This document shows, piece by piece, positions 36,894 through 46,467 of a stretch of 64,000 nucleotides of DNA. Position 1 is the stretch's first letter. Each line of letters opens with the position of its first letter. Source of the DNA: Ancylobacter aquaticus (GTDB taxonomy: Bacteria; Pseudomonadota; Alphaproteobacteria; Rhizobiales; Xanthobacteraceae); the NCBI RefSeq assembly GCF_004339465.1, contig NZ_SMFY01000001.1, positions 558,001 to 622,000 on the forward strand. The letters are read 5' to 3'. A program made the position numbers and the translations under genes. A model generated the notes under the pieces. The model ran no database searches. It saw nothing but the letters and a program-made list of their open reading frames with translations, and was not told where the DNA came from.

Positions 36894-37376
36894 ATGGGTA
36901 GCGATACTTTCTGGGTCGCCGTCGCCTTCGTGATCTTCTTTCTCCTGCTGGCCAAGGCAGGAGCCTTCTCGGGCATGGTTTCCAAGCTCGACGCGCGCGG
37001 CGACCGCATCCGGCACGAGCTGGAAGAGGCGCGCCGGCTGAAGGAAGAGGCGCAGAAGCTCGTCGCCGAGTATAAGCGTCGCCAGCGCGAGGCCGAGGAA
37101 GAGGCTGAGGCGATCATCACCACCGCCAAGGCCGAGGCCGAGCGCCTTGCCGCCGAGACCAAGCAGAAGCTGGAGGACCTCATCGTTCGCCGCACCAAAA
37201 TGGCCGAGCAGAAGATCGCTCAGGCCGAGGCGCAGGCGCTCGCCGAGGTTAAGGCCGCCGCCGCCGATGCGGCGGTGAAGGCTTCGGAACTCCTGCTGAC
37301 CACCCAGCTTGTCGGCAGCGCCGCCGACCGGGTCCTCGACGCGGCCGTGGCCGAAGTAACGTCGAAGCTCAACTGA
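36894..37376 (+). CDS. atpF: ATP synthase F0 subunit b
   Basis: A 160-residue peripheral-stalk subunit. An N-terminal membrane helix (FWVAVAFVIFFLLLAKAGAF) leads into a long coiled coil with heptads through residue 125. The C-terminal part ends in VGSAADRVLDAAVAEVTSKLN. It follows b' by ten bases and is the last gene of the F0 operon before a terminator. The F1 genes are not in this window, so they are in a separate operon. Confidence 0.94.
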   Translation: MGSDTFWVAVAFVIFFLLLAKAGAFSGMVSKLDARGDRIRHELEEARRLKEEAQKLVAEYKRRQREAEEEAEAIITTAKAEAERLAAETKQKLEDLIVRRTKMAEQKIAQAEAQALAEVKAAAADAAVKASELLLTTQLVGSAADRVLDAAVAEVTSKLN

Positions 37377-37400
37377 GCGTCCGATCCTGCGAAACGACAA

Positions 37401-37427
37401 AAGCCCGGCTCAGGCCGGGCTTTTTCT
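37401..37427 (+). terminator. Rho-independent terminator of the F0 operon
   Basis: AAGCCCGGC-TCAG-GCCGGGCTT is a perfect 9-base stem with a 4-base loop, followed by TTTC. It lies 25 bases after the atpF stop. Confidence 0.9.
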
Positions 37428-37478
37428 TGTTGGCCTAGCGGTGCTAAGGTGCCCGTTGCGACGGGGCGGGGGCGACGG

Positions 37479-37694
37479 ATGGCCGAATTCTGGGTGTATG
37501 AGAACCTGACGCATGGCTATGCACGGGTCCATCGGCGCAGTTGCTGCATGTGCAATAACGGGCGTGGCGTTCACGCAGACGGTTCCGGGCCCAGTGGCCG
37601 CTGGCACGCGGCGGACACGCGCGAACAGGCGCTGGTTCTCGCCCAGCAACTGGGCCAGCCGGCGATCGCCGATTGCGCGATCTGCGCCAGCTGA
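37479..37694 (+). CDS. Small Cys-rich protein with two CxxC-like pairs
   Basis: A 71-residue soluble protein starting MAEFWVYENLTHGYARVHRR. Its cysteines are in SCCMCNNGRG and, at the end, DCAICAS, so two CxxC pairs are set to bind zinc. The middle is GRWHAADTREQALVLAQQLG. This looks like a widespread small bacterial family of unknown function with a WVYEN start and CxxCNxGxG signature. It follows the F0 terminator and is convergent with the cell wall hydrolase gene, 38 bases apart. Confidence 0.7.
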   Translation: MAEFWVYENLTHGYARVHRRSCCMCNNGRGVHADGSGPSGRWHAADTREQALVLAQQLGQPAIADCAICAS

Positions 37695-37732
37695 GAGCGG
37701 CGCCGCTTGCGTCGGCGCCCGTTATCCGGGCC

Positions 37733-39037
37733 TCAGCTGGTCCAGCGGCGAGGGCGGTAGAAGGTGTGCTCGCCGATGCGGTCGAGCTTGCGCATCTCGC
37801 GGATCCAGTAGGGGCGAACCGAACGAGCATGGTAATGCGTCGCCCGGCCGACCTTCGGGTCCCAGACGCGCCCTTCCAGCATGTCGCCGGCAATCTCCCT
37901 CGCCTGCTTCCACAGCTCCGGCTCCGTCACCACGTCGCGGACCCTGTCGCAGGCGAAGGTGAACTGGCAGGCGAGCCGACGATGGGCGTTCTGGTAGACG
38001 GCGCGGCAGATGTCGGCGGGGTAATAGCCGGAGAAAACGCGGTTCATCACCACCTGCGCCACGGCAACCTGCCCGCGTAGCGGTTCGCCTCGGCTTTCGA
38101 AATAGACCGCCTCGGCAAGGCACTTTTCCGCCCGTTCGCGCCGCTTGCCGGCGAGGCCAAGCCGCTCGGCCGGCGAAGGCCCTTCGGTGACGCGTTGGAG
38201 GTCGTCCTCTGCCTTCGGCGCGTCCGTGGTGCCGCTGTCGCCCGCCGGCAACGCGCTCATGTGCAGGAAGGGCTGGGGCGGCAGGGCCGTTTCGTCCAGC
38301 CCGAAGATGAAGGCGTTCTGGCGATAGAGCGGAAGGGCCGGATCGCTTTCATACGAGGACGCGGGCGCGGTCCCGGCGCCGTCCAGCGCTGCGGCCAGCG
38401 CGCCGTCGCCGGGCACGCGGATTTCGGTCTCGCGGGCATCGAGGCCTGGACCATCCAGCTCCAGCTGGGCGGGGTCGCCGGTCGGGTCGCCGGCCGCTAC
38501 GGCGTAAAGCCCATCCCCCGGTGCGGCGGCGAGTTCGGCGTTGTCGTCGTCTTCCAGTGGATCGGTGCCGGTGCCGGCGAAGCTGGCCGGTTCCGTGCCG
38601 ATGCCGGCGCCGTGCGTGGTGCCGGTTCCGGTGCCGGCACCGGCGAGGCTCGCCGGCGTGGCCACGCCGGAGACGGCGAGCGGGTCGGCATCGAGCGGTG
38701 CCGCCGACTTGAGTGCCAGCCTGTCCGCCTTGGCGGTGCGGTTGATGTCGACCGCCAGGGCAGCCGGCGGCGGGATGGTGATCTCGGAAGGGGCGAGCAG
38801 GGCGGAACGCGACGGCCAAGAGAAGGTGGAGGCCTTCAGCAGATGCACCGGCTCGCCGAGGATGGAGATGCGGACCCGCTCGGCAACGCCGGGCTGGCCC
38901 GTCAGGCGGCTCCGCACGTCCTGCAGGCCAATGGCGGAGGAGCCAACGAAGAGGAGCGCCAGCGCGGTGGCGCCGGTCTTCCCCACACTCCGAACGCGCG
39001 TTGAGATTCGCATGTTCACCCGACGCCTACGCACCAT
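37733..39037 (-). CDS. SleB-type cell wall hydrolase
   Basis: A protein of about 434 residues. A membrane or signal helix lies near the N-terminus (TGATALALLFVGSSAIG). A long, disordered middle includes a Gly-Thr-rich short repeat (TGTGTTHGAGIGTEPASFAGTGT-like, about residue 155-175). The hydrolase_2 (SleB) domain occupies the last 140 residues, with CLAEAVYFESRGEP, VAVAQVVMNRVFSGYYP and WDPKVGRATHYHA. Such enzymes cut peptidoglycan. Start ATG 39037 or 39013. A CATTAAC palindrome lies upstream at 39115-39139. Confidence 0.85.
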   Translation of the reverse strand: MVRRRRVNMRISTRVRSVGKTGATALALLFVGSSAIGLQDVRSRLTGQPGVAERVRISILGEPVHLLKASTFSWPSRSALLAPSEITIPPPAALAVDINRTAKADRLALKSAAPLDADPLAVSGVATPASLAGAGTGTGTTHGAGIGTEPASFAGTGTDPLEDDDNAELAAAPGDGLYAVAAGDPTGDPAQLELDGPGLDARETEIRVPGDGALAAALDGAGTAPASSYESDPALPLYRQNAFIFGLDETALPPQPFLHMSALPAGDSGTTDAPKAEDDLQRVTEGPSPAERLGLAGKRRERAEKCLAEAVYFESRGEPLRGQVAVAQVVMNRVFSGYYPADICRAVYQNAHRRLACQFTFACDRVRDVVTEPELWKQAREIAGDMLEGRVWDPKVGRATHYHARSVRPYWIREMRKLDRIGEHTFYRPRRWTS

Positions 39038-39114
39038 CACGCAACAGAACCCGCCGCTGCGTGCTTCCCTGGTCACAGGCAAGAGCGGACGCATCCGGCC
39101 ATCCAGTTGTCGCG

Positions 39115-39139
39115 CATTAACCTTGCCCGAGCGTTAATG
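39115..39139. promoter_or_regulatory. CATTAAC inverted repeat upstream of the SleB-type gene
   Basis: CATTAAC (39115-39121) and GTTAATG (39133-39139) are perfect inverted arms with an 11-base spacer. Each has the TTAA core of a CtrA half site, but the spacing is not the canonical TTAA-N7-TTAA. Regulatory function is inferred. Confidence 0.35.
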
Positions 39140-39178
39140 CCGCTACGGCAATGGGCGAAGAAGCTGGAATTGCGTCAT

Positions 39179-40216
39179 TCAGTCGGGGCGCGGGGCGGCG
39201 GCCCGGCGCAGGCGGTCGGCTATCGCTTCGCCAAGCCCGTGACGGGGCAGCGGCACTACGGCGATGCCGCCTGCGCCGCCGGCGTCGAGTTCGCGCAGCA
39301 GGGCGAACAGGCGGGATGCCGCCTCGACGAGGTCGCCGGACGGGCTGAGGTCGCGCACCAGCGCCGCCGCCTCGCTGCCGGGCGGGCGGGCGCCCGCGAA
39401 GGTCAGTAGCGTCTCGCCGGGCTGGACATGGTGAACGTCGAGCCGCACGGGCACGGAGGGGGCATAATGGGAGGCGAGCATGCCGGGAGCGAGCGGCGCG
39501 GTCTGCGAGCCGGCGGTTTCGAGCGATGGCGCGGTGTCTGCCAAAGGGAAGCCGAGCGCCGCCTCGATCGCCTCGCGCGGCAGCCCGCCGGGGCGCAGCA
39601 ACACCGGCGTGCTGCCGGTGCAGTCCATAATTGTCGATTCCACCCCGACCGCGCAGGGCCCGGCGTCCAGGATCAGGTCGATGCGGCCGTCGAGATCGGC
39701 GCGGACATGGTCGGCGGTGGTGGGCGACACATGGCCGGAGCGGTTGGCGCTGGGAGCGGCAATGGGCCGCCCGGAAGCCGCCAGCACCGCCTGCGCCACC
39801 GGGTGGGCAGGGATTCGAATGGCGACGCTGGCAAGGCCGGCGCGGGCCAGTTCGCTTGTAGCGCCCTCAAGGGCGGGCACCACAAGCGTCAGCGGTCCCG
39901 GCCAGAAGCGGGCAGCGAGCGTCTCGGCGGCCGGGGTGAGGATGCCGACACGCCGCGCTGCCGCGATGTCGGGGACATGGGCGATGAGCGGGTTGAAGCT
40001 CGGCCGGCCCTTGGCGGCATAGAGACTGGCGACGGCGAGAGGATCGGTCGCGTCGCAGCCGAGGCCGTAGACGGTCTCGGTCGGCAGCGCCACCAGCGCG
40101 CCGGCCCGCAGAAGGCGTGCGGCTTCGGCGATGCCGGCCGCGTCCGACGGCAGCACCCGGGTCGCTCGCACCCGCATTTCCGCCCCGTCGCTGGTTTTCT
40201 CGGCCACCGCTTGCAT
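39179..40216 (-). CDS. L-threonylcarbamoyladenylate synthase (Sua5 type)
   Basis: A 345-residue Sua5. It makes threonylcarbamoyl-AMP for t6A37 modification of tRNA. The YrdC domain (about 25-210) has the [16 protein letters not shown] start, [13 protein letters not shown], and [13 protein letters not shown]-terminal Sua5 domain from about 230 carries [11 protein letters not shown] and closes near the end. The start at 40216 has GGGAG directly upstream, whereas ATG 40177 lies closer to the domain. It is divergent from the amidohydrolase gene. Confidence 0.92.
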   Translation of the reverse strand: MQAVAEKTSDGAEMRVRATRVLPSDAAGIAEAARLLRAGALVALPTETVYGLGCDATDPLAVASLYAAKGRPSFNPLIAHVPDIAAARRVGILTPAAETLAARFWPGPLTLVVPALEGATSELARAGLASVAIRIPAHPVAQAVLAASGRPIAAPSANRSGHVSPTTADHVRADLDGRIDLILDAGPCAVGVESTIMDCTGSTPVLLRPGGLPREAIEAALGFPLADTAPSLETAGSQTAPLAPGMLASHYAPSVPVRLDVHHVQPGETLLTFAGARPPGSEAAALVRDLSPSGDLVEAASRLFALLRELDAGGAGGIAVVPLPRHGLGEAIADRLRRAAAPRPD

Positions 40217-40411
40217 CTCCCGCTCAGGCGCGCTCCGATAGGATGTCCCGTCGTGCCGGTCAACGGTGGGCTCGGTGAGGCAGTCGTGCCAGTCCGCACG
40301 GGAATCGGCGGGCTCAGGCTGGCCCCGCGCGGCAGCGTGGCATATCGTCCACCAGCCGCCGGGCGAGGACAGCCAACGGCCGGAACGACCAAAAGACGCC
40401 AAAGGACCCCC

Positions 40412-41341
40412 ATGACCACATTGCTGATCGCGCACGACGCGTGCCTCGAACACCTCACGCCCTCCGGCCACCCCGAACGCCCCGACCGGGTGCGGGTGCT
40501 CAACCGGGTGTTCGAGGGCGAGCAGTTCGCCACGCTGGCGCGCGAGCAGGCGCCGGTGGCGGCGCGCGAGGATATCGTGCGCGTGCATCCCGAGGATTAC
40601 GTGGCCGCGCTGGAAGAAGCGAGCCCGGATGAGGGGATGGTGCGGATCGACGGCGATACGGTGATGTCGCCCGGCACCGGCGAGGCGATCTGGCGCGGCG
40701 TCGGCGGGGCGGTGCTCGGTGTCGACGAGGTGCTGTCCGGCAAGGTGAGCAACGCCTTCGTCTCCATGCGCCCGCCTGGCCACCACGCCGAAACCCGGAC
40801 CCCCATGGGCTTCTGCCTGTTCAACAATGTCGCCATCGCCGCCCGCCATGCCCAGAAGGTGCACGGCATCGGCCGTGTCGCCATCGTCGATTTCGACGTG
40901 CATCACGGCAATGGCACTCAGGAGATTTTCTTCTCCGACCCGAGCGTGATGTACGCCTCCACCCACCAGATGCCGCTGTTTCCCGGCACGGGCGCGGTGG
41001 GCGAGCGCGGGACAACCGACAACATCGTCAATGCGCCGCTGCGTTCGGGTGACGATGGCGAGCATTTCCGCGCCGCCTTCGAGAGCCGGATCCTGCCTCG
41101 CCTGCAGGCCTTCGGGCCGGAACTGCTGATCATTTCCGCCGGCTTCGACGCCCATACGCGCGACCCGCTCGGCAATATCAACCTGCTGGAAGACGACTAT
41201 ACCTGGGTGACGAAGAAGCTGATGGACATCGCCGACAAGCATTGTGGTGGCAAGATCGTCTCGGTGCTGGAAGGGGGCTACGACCTTGAAGGGCTGGCCC
41301 GTTCGGCCTCCGCCCATGTCATGGCGCTGATGCGCGGGTGA
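40412..41341 (+). CDS. Histone-deacetylase-superfamily amidohydrolase
   Basis: A 309-residue arginase/deacetylase-fold enzyme. The zinc-site and catalytic motifs are [30 protein letters not shown] (with the zinc ligands), and SAGFDAH, then LEGGYDLE. Bacterial members act on acetylated polyamines or acetoin-linked substrates and not on histones. The actual substrate is unknown. ATG 40412 has AAAGGA five bases upstream and starts [26 protein letters not shown], the family N-terminus. Confidence 0.92.
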   Translation: MTTLLIAHDACLEHLTPSGHPERPDRVRVLNRVFEGEQFATLAREQAPVAAREDIVRVHPEDYVAALEEASPDEGMVRIDGDTVMSPGTGEAIWRGVGGAVLGVDEVLSGKVSNAFVSMRPPGHHAETRTPMGFCLFNNVAIAARHAQKVHGIGRVAIVDFDVHHGNGTQEIFFSDPSVMYASTHQMPLFPGTGAVGERGTTDNIVNAPLRSGDDGEHFRAAFESRILPRLQAFGPELLIISAGFDAHTRDPLGNINLLEDDYTWVTKKLMDIADKHCGGKIVSVLEGGYDLEGLARSASAHVMALMRG

Positions 41342-41412
41342 GGGGCGCGGCATGGGGGTGAGCATGGCGCCCGCTGCCTGTATAAGGGGCGCGACTCATT
41401 GAGGAGAACGCG

Positions 41413-41658
41413 ATGACCGACGCGGCGGACGTTAACGCGCTGAGCTTTGAAAAGGCCCTCGCCGAGCTGGAGACCATCGTCGCCAAGCTCGAAGGCGGCA
41501 ATGTCCCGCTGGAGGAATCCATCGCGCTCTATGCCCGCGGCGAGGCACTCAAGGCGCGCTGCGACGCGCTGCTGAAGGATGCCGAGGCGCGGGTCGAGAA
41601 GATCACGCTTAGCGCCGATGGCCGCCCGGCCGGCACCCAGCCGCTGGACGGGGAATAG
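41413..41658 (+). CDS. xseB: Exodeoxyribonuclease VII small subunit
   Basis: An 81-residue XseB. The core [37 protein letters not shown] is typical. It partners with XseA, not in the window, to degrade single-stranded DNA. The ATG at 41413 has GAGGAG upstream. In Hyphomicrobiales it often follows a histone-deacetylase-like gene, as here (71 bases). Confidence 0.95.
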   Translation: MTDAADVNALSFEKALAELETIVAKLEGGNVPLEESIALYARGEALKARCDALLKDAEARVEKITLSADGRPAGTQPLDGE

Positions 41659-41698
41659 GCGCGAGGGCAGGGCCTCCCCGCGCGCCAGGCCTTACCCC

Positions 41699-42160
41699 AT
41701 GACCGTGCGGCTGCGCGCCCACCATCTGCTCTGCCTGCTCACCTTCGTCGGTAAGGGCTATACCCCCGCCTTCGCTGCGAATTACCGGCGCATCGTCGCC
41801 CGGCTGGATGCAGGCGAAGCGGTGGAACTGGTGGAGGGGCCGGACGATATCTGCGCGCCCATGCTGGGCGAGCCCGAGCACCATTGCCGCAATGCCAGCG
41901 TTGCCATGCGCGACGTGCAGGCGCGCGCGGCGATTGCGAAGCTACTTGGCCGCCCGCTGGAAGCCGGCCGGGCGATCGCCCTGACGGTGGAGCGGGTCGA
42001 GCGGATGCGCCGGGGTTTTGCCGAGGGCGGCATCCGTGCGGCCTGCACGGGGTGCCAATGGTCGGCTTTCTGTACGCAGGTCGCCGGACAGGGGTTCGCG
42101 GGAACGCGGCTCACCGGCACGGTATTCAGCCCGTCAGCCGGCTGCGGCACGCCGGGTTGA
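41699..42160 (+). CDS. DUF1284-family protein
   Basis: A 153-residue protein with the DUF1284 opening RLRAHHLLCLLTFVGKGYTPAF and conserved Cys residues in DDICAPMLGEPEHHC and CTGCQWSAFC. Four or more cysteines suggest metal or Fe-S binding; function unknown. The ATG at 41699 matches the family start and overlaps a short leader after xseB. The last 35 bases overlap the convergent DUF1272 gene. Confidence 0.83.
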   Translation: MTVRLRAHHLLCLLTFVGKGYTPAFAANYRRIVARLDAGEAVELVEGPDDICAPMLGEPEHHCRNASVAMRDVQARAAIAKLLGRPLEAGRAIALTVERVERMRRGFAEGGIRAACTGCQWSAFCTQVAGQGFAGTRLTGTVFSPSAGCGTPG

Positions 42161-42377
42161 ACACCCGCACCGTCGAGGCCGGGTGACGCGTCAGCGCTGC
42201 CGCCGGCCGCACCGGCCGCCGTACCAGCTCGCCCGCGCAATTGGGGCAGATGCCCCTCAGCACCTCACCGGCGCAATCGGCGCAGAAGGTGCACTCAAAC
42301 GTGCAGATCAGCGCCTCCCGCGTCTCCGGCGGCAGGTCGCGGTCGCAGCATTCGCAGTTCGGCCGAAGCTCCAGCAT
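42126..42377 (-). CDS. DUF1272-family zinc-ribbon-like protein
   Basis: An 83-residue protein starting MLELRPNCECCDRDLPPETREA. Cysteine pairs CECC, CTFCADC and CPNC form the DUF1272 zinc-binding pattern. The tail is Arg/Pro-rich and basic. GGGGAG lies six bases before the ATG. It sits just downstream of the ICMT-like gene on the same strand (17 bases) and overlaps the DUF1284 gene at its end. Confidence 0.85.
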   Translation of the reverse strand: MLELRPNCECCDRDLPPETREALICTFECTFCADCAGEVLRGICPNCAGELVRRPVRPAAALTRHPASTVRVFNPACRSRLTG

Positions 42378-42394
42378 GCCGCGCTCCCCTTCTT

Positions 42395-42982
42395 TCAGTA
42401 CACGCCGGGAATCAGCCGCGCCGTGCGGGCGCTGTAGGCGCGGTATTCGTCGCCGAAGGTGTCGAGCATCATCTTCTCCTCGCGGCCGATGCGGAAGGCA
42501 TAGAGAATGCCGAAACCGATGAGGCCGGCCGGGCCGGCGATCCAGTTCGGGATCAGGATGAGCTGCGCCAGCGCCCACAGGAAGAAGGCCGAGTACATCG
42601 GGTGGCGCACGTGCCGGTACACGCCCCCGGTGATGAGCTTGTGCGTGTCCTTGATCTCCAGCGTCACCGACCAGTTCTTGCCGAGATCGCGGTGCGTGCG
42701 GCGGAACAGCCAGAGCGAGAAGATGAAGGTGAGGGTGCCGAGCACGAACTGCAGCAGCGAATAGGGGTAGTTCGCTGCGTTGAAGATGGGAGAGGTCGCC
42801 CAGAGAAGAGGAACGATGCCGAGACCCATCGTCGAGCAGGAAAGCAGCACAAGCTCGCGCAGCCGGTCGCGGGCGTCGATGACGCGCTCGCGCTTCACTT
42901 TGCGCTCGAAGGGCAGGCGGATGACGTACCAGCCGATACAGCCGGCGGCCCACACGATCTTGGCGGCGACGAGAAGGGTCAT
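42395..42982 (-). CDS. ICMT/NnrU-like membrane methyltransferase
   Basis: A 195-residue integral membrane protein of the isoprenylcysteine carboxyl methyltransferase-like family. About five hydrophobic helices are visible. The SAM-binding region includes LITGGVYRHVRHPMYSAFFLWALAQ and the C-terminal EEKMMLDTFGDEYRAY. In bacteria these enzymes methylate unknown lipid-like or protein substrates. It is upstream of the DUF1272 gene in a likely operon with it. Confidence 0.85.
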   Translation of the reverse strand: MTLLVAAKIVWAAGCIGWYVIRLPFERKVKRERVIDARDRLRELVLLSCSTMGLGIVPLLWATSPIFNAANYPYSLLQFVLGTLTFIFSLWLFRRTHRDLGKNWSVTLEIKDTHKLITGGVYRHVRHPMYSAFFLWALAQLILIPNWIAGPAGLIGFGILYAFRIGREEKMMLDTFGDEYRAYSARTARLIPGVY

Positions 42983-42997
42983 GAAGCGTCCGTTGGT

Positions 42998-44323
42998 TCA
43001 GGCAATCAGGGAGCCATCCGCCGCAAAGCGACCCACCGGCCCCTCTGCGCGGGAGGAAAGGTCGGGAAAGGAAAGCGGGCCGAGGGCGAACATGAAATAG
43101 TCGTAGGGCGCCTTCTGCTCATTCGCCAGCAGGAACTGGTAGTGCAGCCGCATGGCGTGCCAGCGCAGCCGCTTCAGCTTGGCGTGGGTGAGCATTTCCT
43201 TGATGTTGGCATTGCGCAGCACCGGCGGGCTGGGTTCGGGGTGATCGAAGCCGGCGCGGCGTAGCGTCACCGGGTGAAACTTGTAGAAATTGATGGCGTC
43301 GTGCCGCGCCTGATACTCGACCCATGTCAGGCGAGGGGTTGCGGCAACACGGGCGGCCTGCCTCCGCACCTTGCCGCCCTTGGCGTGCAGAGCGAGCTTC
43401 GGGATGGTGGCGCCGCAGGTGAGCAGGTTCACCCGCATCGGGCCGTCCGCCAGCCCGGGATCGAGGTCCAGCGCGCGCTCGATCACGCCAAGCATCAACG
43501 TCGCCCCCAGGCTGTGGCCGACCAGGATGATCTCGTCATGGCCACCGGCGCGCACCACTTCGCACAGCACGTCGGCGAAGCGGTCGAGCCGAGCGTCGAG
43601 GGCGGGAGTGCGGTCGCGCAGGTAGTCGCGCGCCAGGTCCCAGTCGTCGAGCGCCTGATGCAGGCGCCAGTCGCGTCCGGGCCGGTGGAACAGGGCGAAG
43701 AAGGTGGCGCTGCCGGCGGCGAGGGCCGCGAGCCAGGCGAACGGGGCGGGAAGGACCGACCCCAACGTCCAAAGCGCCACCGCTCCGGCAAGAACCGCTC
43801 CGGCGATAAACAGCGCGCAGATGAGATAGGGGAAAAAGAAGAAGGCCCCATAGCGCGGGCTGGCGCGGAAATAGCCCCGCGCCGCGCCACCGCGCAGAAA
43901 GTCCCACAGCCCGCCAAAGCCGCGCCACAGCCGCACCGGGTCGGGCCTAGCGTCGAGCGCGCCGATGATGTCTTCCCAGCGCAGGATGCGATACTCGGTG
44001 CGGGTCGACCAATTGGGGCCGCGCGCGCTCGCCTCCCAGCGGGCATAGTGCTGCTCGCCGTCGTCGAGCCGGGGCGTCACGCTCACCTCGACCGACCACA
44101 GCTTGCCGAACCGCTCCGCTTGGTTGGCAAAACGGCCATGGTGATAATCCATGTCGGTGGGGTCATGGCCGGGGAAAAACAGTACCAGCCGACGGAAGAC
44201 TCGGCTGGACGGCGCCTTGGGGCTGGCTTCGTCGACCCGCGGGCTGTCGGTGGCGGCCCCCGTGCCGGCGGGCGCCTCCGGCCTGTCGTCCCTGTGCGCC
44301 GACGTCGCGACTCGTGCTTCCAT
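42998..44323 (-). CDS. Alpha/beta hydrolase with a membrane pair
   Basis: A 441-residue protein. The nucleophile elbow is GHSLGAT (Ser271) and an early strand is VLFFPGHDP near residue 48. Two membrane helices lie at about 160-215. The hydrolase part is split by them, so the catalytic domain may be assembled from both sides. The C-terminal third carries an INFYKFHPVTL motif. A DUF-like lipase of unknown substrate, probably membrane-bound. It ends 15 bases before the ICMT-like gene, so the two may be linked. Confidence 0.65.
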   Translation of the reverse strand: MEARVATSAHRDDRPEAPAGTGAATDSPRVDEASPKAPSSRVFRRLVLFFPGHDPTDMDYHHGRFANQAERFGKLWSVEVSVTPRLDDGEQHYARWEASARGPNWSTRTEYRILRWEDIIGALDARPDPVRLWRGFGGLWDFLRGGAARGYFRASPRYGAFFFFPYLICALFIAGAVLAGAVALWTLGSVLPAPFAWLAALAAGSATFFALFHRPGRDWRLHQALDDWDLARDYLRDRTPALDARLDRFADVLCEVVRAGGHDEIILVGHSLGATLMLGVIERALDLDPGLADGPMRVNLLTCGATIPKLALHAKGGKVRRQAARVAATPRLTWVEYQARHDAINFYKFHPVTLRRAGFDHPEPSPPVLRNANIKEMLTHAKLKRLRWHAMRLHYQFLLANEQKAPYDYFMFALGPLSFPDLSSRAEGPVGRFAADGSLIA

Positions 44324-44528
44324 CCCGCGTTTTTAACGGAAGCCGGGCCGGGAGGCCAACGCCGCGTCGACCCGCATGCGCGGTCTCCACATGCGGTTGC
44401 GTCCGGTCCCGCGCCCGGGGTCGCGCGAGCGTGCGTTGCGCGCCCCGCCGTCCTTGTGTATGCCGTTGGACTTCGCTCGGCGGCGCGCCCCTGTGCGCGC
44501 GGCCGGCGAATGTGTTTCGGAGCCGTTC

Positions 44529-46451
44529 TTGACCCGTCCCTCGACGCCGCTACTCGACACGATCCGCGAGCCGGCCGACCTGCGCCGCCTGCCGGAGGAG
44601 CAGTTGCCGCAGATCGCGGCGGAACTGCGCGAGGAGATGATCGACGCGGTGTCCGTGACCGGCGGCCACCTCGGCGCCGGGCTCGGCGTGGTCGAGCTGA
44701 CGGTGGCTATCCACCATGTCTTCGACACACCCAATGACCGGCTGATCTGGGATGTCGGCCACCAGTGCTACCCGCACAAGATTCTCACCGGGCGGCGAGA
44801 GCGTATGCGGACGCTGCGCCAAGGCGGGGGTCTCTCCGGCTTCACCAACCGAACCGAGAGCGAATACGACCCCTTCGGCGCCGGCCATTCCTCGACGTCA
44901 ATCTCTGCCGGGCTGGGCATGGCGGTGGCGCGCGACCTTGCGGGCGCCCAGCGCAATGTGGTGTGCGTGATCGGCGACGGCGCCATGTCTGCCGGCATGG
45001 CCTATGAGGCGATGAACAATGCCGGGGCGATGGATTCGCGCCTCATCGTCATCCTCAACGACAATGACATGTCGATCGCCCCGCCCGTGGGCGCCATGTC
45101 GGCCTATCTGGCGCGGCTGCTGTCGGGGCGCACCTATCGCTCGCTGCGGGAAACCGCCAAGCAACTCGCCGGCAATCTGCCGAAGTTCTTCGGCCGGCAG
45201 GCGGCGCGGGCAGAGGAATTCGCGCGCGGTTTCTGGACCGGCGGCACGCTGTTCGAGGAACTCGGCTTCTATTATGTCGGGCCGATCGACGGCCATAATC
45301 TCAGCCACCTACTGCCCATTCTTCGCAATGTGCGCGACGCTGAGACCGGCCCGGTGCTGGTTCATGTCGTGACCCAGAAGGGCAAGGGCTACCCGCCGGC
45401 CGAGGCCTCCGCCGACAAGTATCACGGCGTGCAGCGCTTCGATGTTGCCACCGGCGCGCAGAAAAAGGCGACCTCCAACGCCCCGAGCTTCACGCGGGTG
45501 TTTGCCGAGAGCCTGATCGAGGAAGCGCGGCACGACGACAAGATCGTCGCCATCAACGCCGCCATGCCGGCCGGCACCGGGCTCGACCTGTTCGGCGCGG
45601 CCTTTCCCGAGCGTACGTTCGATGTCGGCATCGCCGAGCAGCATGCCGTGACCTTCGCCGCCGGGCTGGCGACCGAGGGCTACAAGCCGTTCTGCGCCAT
45701 CTACTCGACCTTCCTGCAGCGGGCCTATGACCAGATCGTCCATGACGTGGCGATCCAGCGCCTGCCGGTTCGCTTTGCCATCGACCGGGCTGGGCTGGTG
45801 GGGGCCGATGGCGCCACCCATGTCGGCGCCTTTGACGTGCCGATGCTGGCCACCCTGCCGGGCATGGTGGTGATGGCGGCGGCCGATGAGGCCGAGCTGA
45901 TGCACATGGTGGCGACCGCCGCCGCTTATGACGAAGGCCCGATCGCCTTCCGCTATCCCCGTGGCGAAGGTGTGGGCGTGGAGCGCCCGGCGCGCGGCAC
46001 CCCGCTGGAGATCGGTCGTGGGCGGATCGTGCGCGAGGGCTCGAAGATCGCCCTGCTCTCGCTCGGCACGCGGCTCGCCGCCTGCCTTGCGGCCGCCGAC
46101 CAGCTCGCCGGCTTCGGCCTGTCGACCACGGTGGCGGATGCGCGCTTCGCTAAGCCGATCGACCGCGAACTGGTGCTGCGGCTCGCCCGCGAGCACGAGG
46201 TGCTGGTGGTGGTGGAAGAAGGCGCTGTCGGCGGCTTCGGCAGCCATGTGCTGACCCTTCTGGCCGAGGCGGGGGCGCTCGACCGCGGGCTCAAAATTCG
46301 CACCTTTGCGCTGCCGGACCGCTTCATCGAGCAGGATTCGCCGGCCAGCCAGATGCACGAGGCCGGGCTCGACACCGAGGGTATCGTGCGCGGGGTCTTC
46401 AATGCGCTGGGGCGCGAGGAAGAAGCCGCACTTGCCCTGCTGCGCGGCTGA
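44529..46451 (+). CDS. dxs: 1-deoxy-D-xylulose-5-phosphate synthase
   Basis: A 640-residue thiamine-diphosphate transketolase that makes DXP from pyruvate and glyceraldehyde 3-phosphate, first step of the MEP isoprenoid pathway. The thiamine-diphosphate site is [26 protein letters not shown] and [14 protein letters not shown] are also present. The start TTG 44529 has GGAG six bases upstream and gives the normal length and the usual TPLLDTI N-terminus. An ATG at 44460 would add 23 non-homologous residues. tlyA follows by 16 bases, a common pair. Confidence 0.94.
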   Translation: MTRPSTPLLDTIREPADLRRLPEEQLPQIAAELREEMIDAVSVTGGHLGAGLGVVELTVAIHHVFDTPNDRLIWDVGHQCYPHKILTGRRERMRTLRQGGGLSGFTNRTESEYDPFGAGHSSTSISAGLGMAVARDLAGAQRNVVCVIGDGAMSAGMAYEAMNNAGAMDSRLIVILNDNDMSIAPPVGAMSAYLARLLSGRTYRSLRETAKQLAGNLPKFFGRQAARAEEFARGFWTGGTLFEELGFYYVGPIDGHNLSHLLPILRNVRDAETGPVLVHVVTQKGKGYPPAEASADKYHGVQRFDVATGAQKKATSNAPSFTRVFAESLIEEARHDDKIVAINAAMPAGTGLDLFGAAFPERTFDVGIAEQHAVTFAAGLATEGYKPFCAIYSTFLQRAYDQIVHDVAIQRLPVRFAIDRAGLVGADGATHVGAFDVPMLATLPGMVVMAAADEAELMHMVATAAAYDEGPIAFRYPRGEGVGVERPARGTPLEIGRGRIVREGSKIALLSLGTRLAACLAAADQLAGFGLSTTVADARFAKPIDRELVLRLAREHEVLVVVEEGAVGGFGSHVLTLLAEAGALDRGLKIRTFALPDRFIEQDSPASQMHEAGLDTEGIVRGVFNALGREEEAALALLRG

Positions 46452-46467
46452 GCCGGGTCGACCGGCG

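Noticed and set aside
39428-40411. Upstream extension of the histone-deacetylase-like frame
   Set aside because: It is antisense to Sua5 and the amidohydrolase N-terminus begins at 40412 with its own ribosome binding site.
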